7,007 bases of DNA from Spirochaetia bacterium (GTDB taxonomy: Bacteria; Spirochaetota; Spirochaetia; Treponematales; Breznakiellaceae): the NCBI GenBank assembly GCA_026002595.1, contig BOBW01000084.1, positions 1 to 7,007 on the forward strand, read 5' to 3'. A program made the position numbers and the translations under genes. The notes beneath the pieces were generated by a model that saw only the letters and a list, made by a program, of their open reading frames with translations, made no database searches and had not been told where the DNA came from. How positions within the stretch are numbered: the stretch's first letter is position 1; each line of letters begins with the position of its first letter. Shown piece by piece: positions 5,689 through 7,007 of this stretch.

Positions 5689-5943
5689 TTAAGAAACATG
5701 TGTATAAAATTCCTTTAATTCTTTCTTTATCTCTTCAGGTAAATAATGCCATTTTATTCCCTGTATTGCCCCTTCAAGCGCACACAATCTATTATAACAG
5801 GCCGATGAATCCATATCACGTATTTTCAACCATGCCTTTTTACTACCTATAATTTTTAATTCATCAAATGTCTTTACTCCTACCCTATTTAATTGTTTTT
5901 CAAGTTCTTTTCCAATATTTATCAAATTCGATAATTCACCCAT
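5689..5943 (-). CDS. stand-alone TfoX C-terminal-domain protein
   Basis: The 84-residue protein matches the TfoX/Sxy C-terminal domain. LINIGKELEKQLNRVGVKTFDELKIIG (about residues 6-32) is the helix-hairpin-helix-like part, then KKAWLKIRD, and the signature LCALEGAIQGIKWHYLPEEIKKELKEF. TfoX/Sxy in Gammaproteobacteria is about 200 residues, has an additional N-terminal domain and activates competence genes with CRP. This protein lacks that N-terminal domain, so a competence role should not be assumed. Single-domain forms are common and uncharacterised. The ATG at 5943 is chosen because GGGGG (5949-5953) precedes it. A TTG at 5955 would add four residues. It is the first gene of a two-gene operon with the CMD-family gene. 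Confidence 0.88.
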   Translation of the reverse strand: MGELSNLINIGKELEKQLNRVGVKTFDELKIIGSKKAWLKIRDMDSSACYNRLCALEGAIQGIKWHYLPEEIKKELKEFYTHVS

Positions 5944-5963
5944 ATTATCCCCCAAGTGTCTTT

Positions 5964-5992
5964 AGATTACCATACAAAAAATCTTTAGTCAA
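5964..5992 (-). promoter_or_regulatory. sigma-70-type promoter of cassette 2
   Basis: TTGACT (5987-5992), a 17-base spacer and TAATCT (5964-5969), with TGG before the -10 box (extended -10). It is the weakest match to consensus among the nine cassette promoters, with the same spacing. Confidence 0.7.
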
Positions 5993-6013
5993 TACTTTTT
6001 TTGTAAATTTTTT

Positions 6014-6037
6014 ATGCACCGCACGGATGCGGTGCAT
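6014..6037. repeat. perfect 10-bp-stem hairpin upstream of the cassette 2 promoter
   Basis: ATGCACCGCA (6014-6023) and TGCGGTGCAT (6028-6037) are exact complements around a CGGA loop. T/A runs flank both sides (TTTTTT before and TTTTCTTT after on the plus strand), so it resembles a two-way intrinsic terminator. It lies between the preceding attC and this cassette's promoter. It could stop readthrough from cassette 1 or be part of the chromosomal flank captured with the operon. Confidence 0.75.
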
Positions 6038-6057
6038 TTTCTTTGAAAAATTATGGC

Positions 6058-6226
6058 ACATAACGTGAAAGCTATACGACGTTTTTGCGGTTGCGATAAA
6101 GGAAACCGCAGGTTTCCAGCAACCGCAAAAATGTGCCGGAGAAAAAACGCACAAAGGCCGCAGGCCGACTGCGTTTTTTCGTAGGCCAAGCCGCTACTGC
6201 GGCGCAGCGTATAGCGTATGTTATGC
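6058..6226 (-). repeat. attC recombination site of cassette 1
   Basis: The cores are ACATAAC (6058-6064) and GTTATGC (6220-6226), with L arms GCTATACG/CGTATAGC. The first hairpin has GCGGTTGC/GCAACCGC arms with a GCA loop. The second pairs GAAAAAACGCA with TGCGTTTTTTC around GGCC-gca-GGCC. The third is GCCGC/GCGGC. Confidence 0.9.
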
Positions 6227-6288
6227 GAAGTTGCCCCGTACTCAATTTTGATTTAATATTATTTATTTTATACACCCTTTATTAAATA

Positions 6289-6801
6289 CTATATTCCCAA
6301 ATGACTATATGTAAGATATAATGAAAATTCATTAATACTATTATTTTTAGGAATTATCATTTGTAGTTTAATAAATTCAAATTCATAATCACTTGCAATA
6401 TATATTTTATCTGTTTTCCAAAAAGCTCGGTAGTTTATAAATTTAATATAATCAACTTCCATTAAATTATCACCTCCATATTTTTTATTATAATATTCAA
6501 CAATTTTGTAAAAAATATTATTATAATATTCAATTGTACCATTTTTATCAATTTGAAATATTATATGTGCGATAGCTAACTTATTGTCAAAAAAAATATA
6601 TTCATAATTTACAATAAAACCATTTATATTTTTATTAGTATAAACATATCGTTCATCAATAATAGCATCAGGAGGTCCTTCATTAATTAAAATTTGTGAT
6701 AAATCTGTGTCTAAATTATATTTTATAAATGAGTCATCATAGTCCTGTGAAAAAATTGTTGTATTACAAAATATTAACAATAAAAGAACCATTATTTTCA
6801 T
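6289..6801 (-). CDS. small secreted protein of unknown function
   Basis: From the ATG at 6801 the protein has 170 residues. It begins with a signal peptide (MKIMVLLLLIFCNTTIFS, likely cut before Q19). C12 lies inside the hydrophobic core, and its context does not make a convincing lipobox. The mature part begins acidic (QDYDD). It contains LSQILINEGPPD followed by strand-like segments with many Tyr and Ile. The LxxxxGPPD turn recalls small periplasmic proteins of the SmpA/BamE kind (a LGxPD turn), but the similarity is too slight to name a family. There is no ribosome site. The ATG lies ten bases from the -10 box, and the GTG just before it (6804) lies seven bases away, so either a leaderless GTG start or a near-leaderless ATG start is possible. 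It ends in TAG. Confidence 0.82.
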   Translation of the reverse strand: MKIMVLLLLIFCNTTIFSQDYDDSFIKYNLDTDLSQILINEGPPDAIIDERYVYTNKNINGFIVNYEYIFFDNKLAIAHIIFQIDKNGTIEYYNNIFYKIVEYYNKKYGGDNLMEVDYIKFINYRAFWKTDKIYIASDYEFEFIKLQMIIPKNNSINEFSLYLTYSHLGI

Positions 6802-6811
6802 CACAAATTTT

Positions 6812-6840
6812 ATTTTATAGTTAACATTTCATTTTGTCAA
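6812..6840 (-). promoter_or_regulatory. sigma-70-type promoter of cassette 1
   Basis: TTGACA (6835-6840), a 17-base spacer and TAAAAT (6812-6817). Confidence 0.8.
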
Positions 6841-6882
6841 CCATTTTATACCATATTTTACAAAAAGTTTAGGGGCAATTTC

Positions 6883-7007
6883 GCATAACGTGAAAGCTAT
6901 ACGACGTTTTTGCGGTTGCGATAAAGGAAACCGTAGGTTTCCAGCAACCGCAAAAATGTGCCGGAACAAAACCCCACAAAGGGCGAAGCCCGACTGGGGT
7001 TTTGTGG
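6883..7007 (-). repeat. attC recombination site of the upstream cassette (truncated by the window)
   Basis: The core GCATAAC (6883-6889), the L arm GCTATACG, the complete first hairpin (GCGGTTGC/GCAACCGC) and nearly all of the second hairpin (ACAAAACCCCA with TGGGGTTTTGT, around GGGC-gaa-GCCC) are present. The third branch and the far core lie beyond the right edge. This shows that at least one more cassette lies to the right. Confidence 0.88.

Larger units (their letters stand above)
5118..6063 (-). mobile_element. integron gene cassette 2 (TfoX_C + CMD gene pair)
   Basis: This is the longest cassette and the only one with two genes. Its end repeats lie at 5277-5296 and 6045-6064: GTTATGTGCCGTAATTTTTC at the end, with A at position 11 at the start. 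Its genes look less AT-rich than those of the other cassettes, and GC-rich palindromes flank the pair (5298-5325 and 6014-6037). It looks like an ordinary chromosomal operon segment captured as a cassette. Confidence 0.85.
6064..6888 (-). mobile_element. integron gene cassette 1 (small secreted protein)
   Basis: This is a complete cassette with end repeats at 6220-6237 (GTTATGCGAAGTTGCCCC) and 6872-6889 (the same with A at position 11). It carries one promoter, one gene and an attC. Confidence 0.85.

Noticed and set aside
5467..5852. Plus-strand open frames opposite the TfoX_C and CMD genes
   Set aside because: They are antisense shadows of two well-supported family members and have no initiation signals.
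120..6889. Terminal inverted repeats read as ends of a DNA transposon
   Set aside because: The repeats are private to each cassette, the neighbouring cassettes abut exactly at the attC core, no target duplications or transposase are visible, and the attC structure explains mobility.
1..7007. CRISPR array
   Set aside because: Repeats are about 170 bases and separated by whole genes, not short spacers.

Overview
This window is a stretch of an integron gene-cassette array. All genes lie on the minus strand, so the array reads from position 7007 towards position 1. It holds eight complete cassettes of about 756 to 946 bases, the first bases of a ninth gene at the left edge, and a truncated recombination site of an upstream cassette at the right edge. 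Each cassette is an AT-rich gene (or gene pair) followed by an attC-like site of about 170 bases, bounded by the core sevenmers RYATAAC and GTTATRY. No integrase gene, attI site or plus-strand gene is visible. If the integrase exists, it should lie beyond the right edge.

In reading order, the cassettes carry: (1) a small secreted protein; (2) a TfoX C-terminal-domain protein plus a cysteine-free carboxymuconolactone-decarboxylase-family protein; (3) a lipoprotein; (4) a secreted, probably beta-rich protein broken by one in-frame TGA; (5) a zinc-ribbon protein with two membrane segments; (6) a DUF4180 protein; (7) a small membrane protein; (8) a lipoprotein; and (9) the start of another gene. 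Most products look exported or membrane-bound. Cassettes 2 and 6 are the exceptions.

The host is probably a spirochaete close to Treponema. The basis is the very AT-rich genes, the loose lipoprotein signals (phenylalanine at -3 before the cysteine), and the knowledge that Treponema denticola carries a large chromosomal integron. This is inference, because no phylogenetic marker is present.

The array is built unusually regularly. Every cassette has its own sigma-70-type promoter just after the preceding attC. All nine promoters can be read with exactly 17 bases between the -35 and -10 boxes. In at least four cassettes (4, 5, 8 and 9), and possibly in cassette 1, the start codon sits where transcription should begin, predicting leaderless mRNAs. 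The attC sites fold as a closing stem with three side hairpins, and the arms covary between sites. One hairpin, in all but one site, looks like a two-way intrinsic terminator. Each cassette therefore looks like a self-contained transcription unit.

The most striking signal is that the two ends of each complete cassette are a private inverted repeat of 18 to 20 bases. It runs 11 to 13 bases beyond the sevenmer core. In all eight cassettes it has exactly one mismatch, always at position 11 (A in the start copy, G in the end copy). In the excised circle these arms would extend the attC stem. On the recombinogenic (plus) strand the mismatch becomes a G-T wobble, and on the other strand it is an A-C clash.
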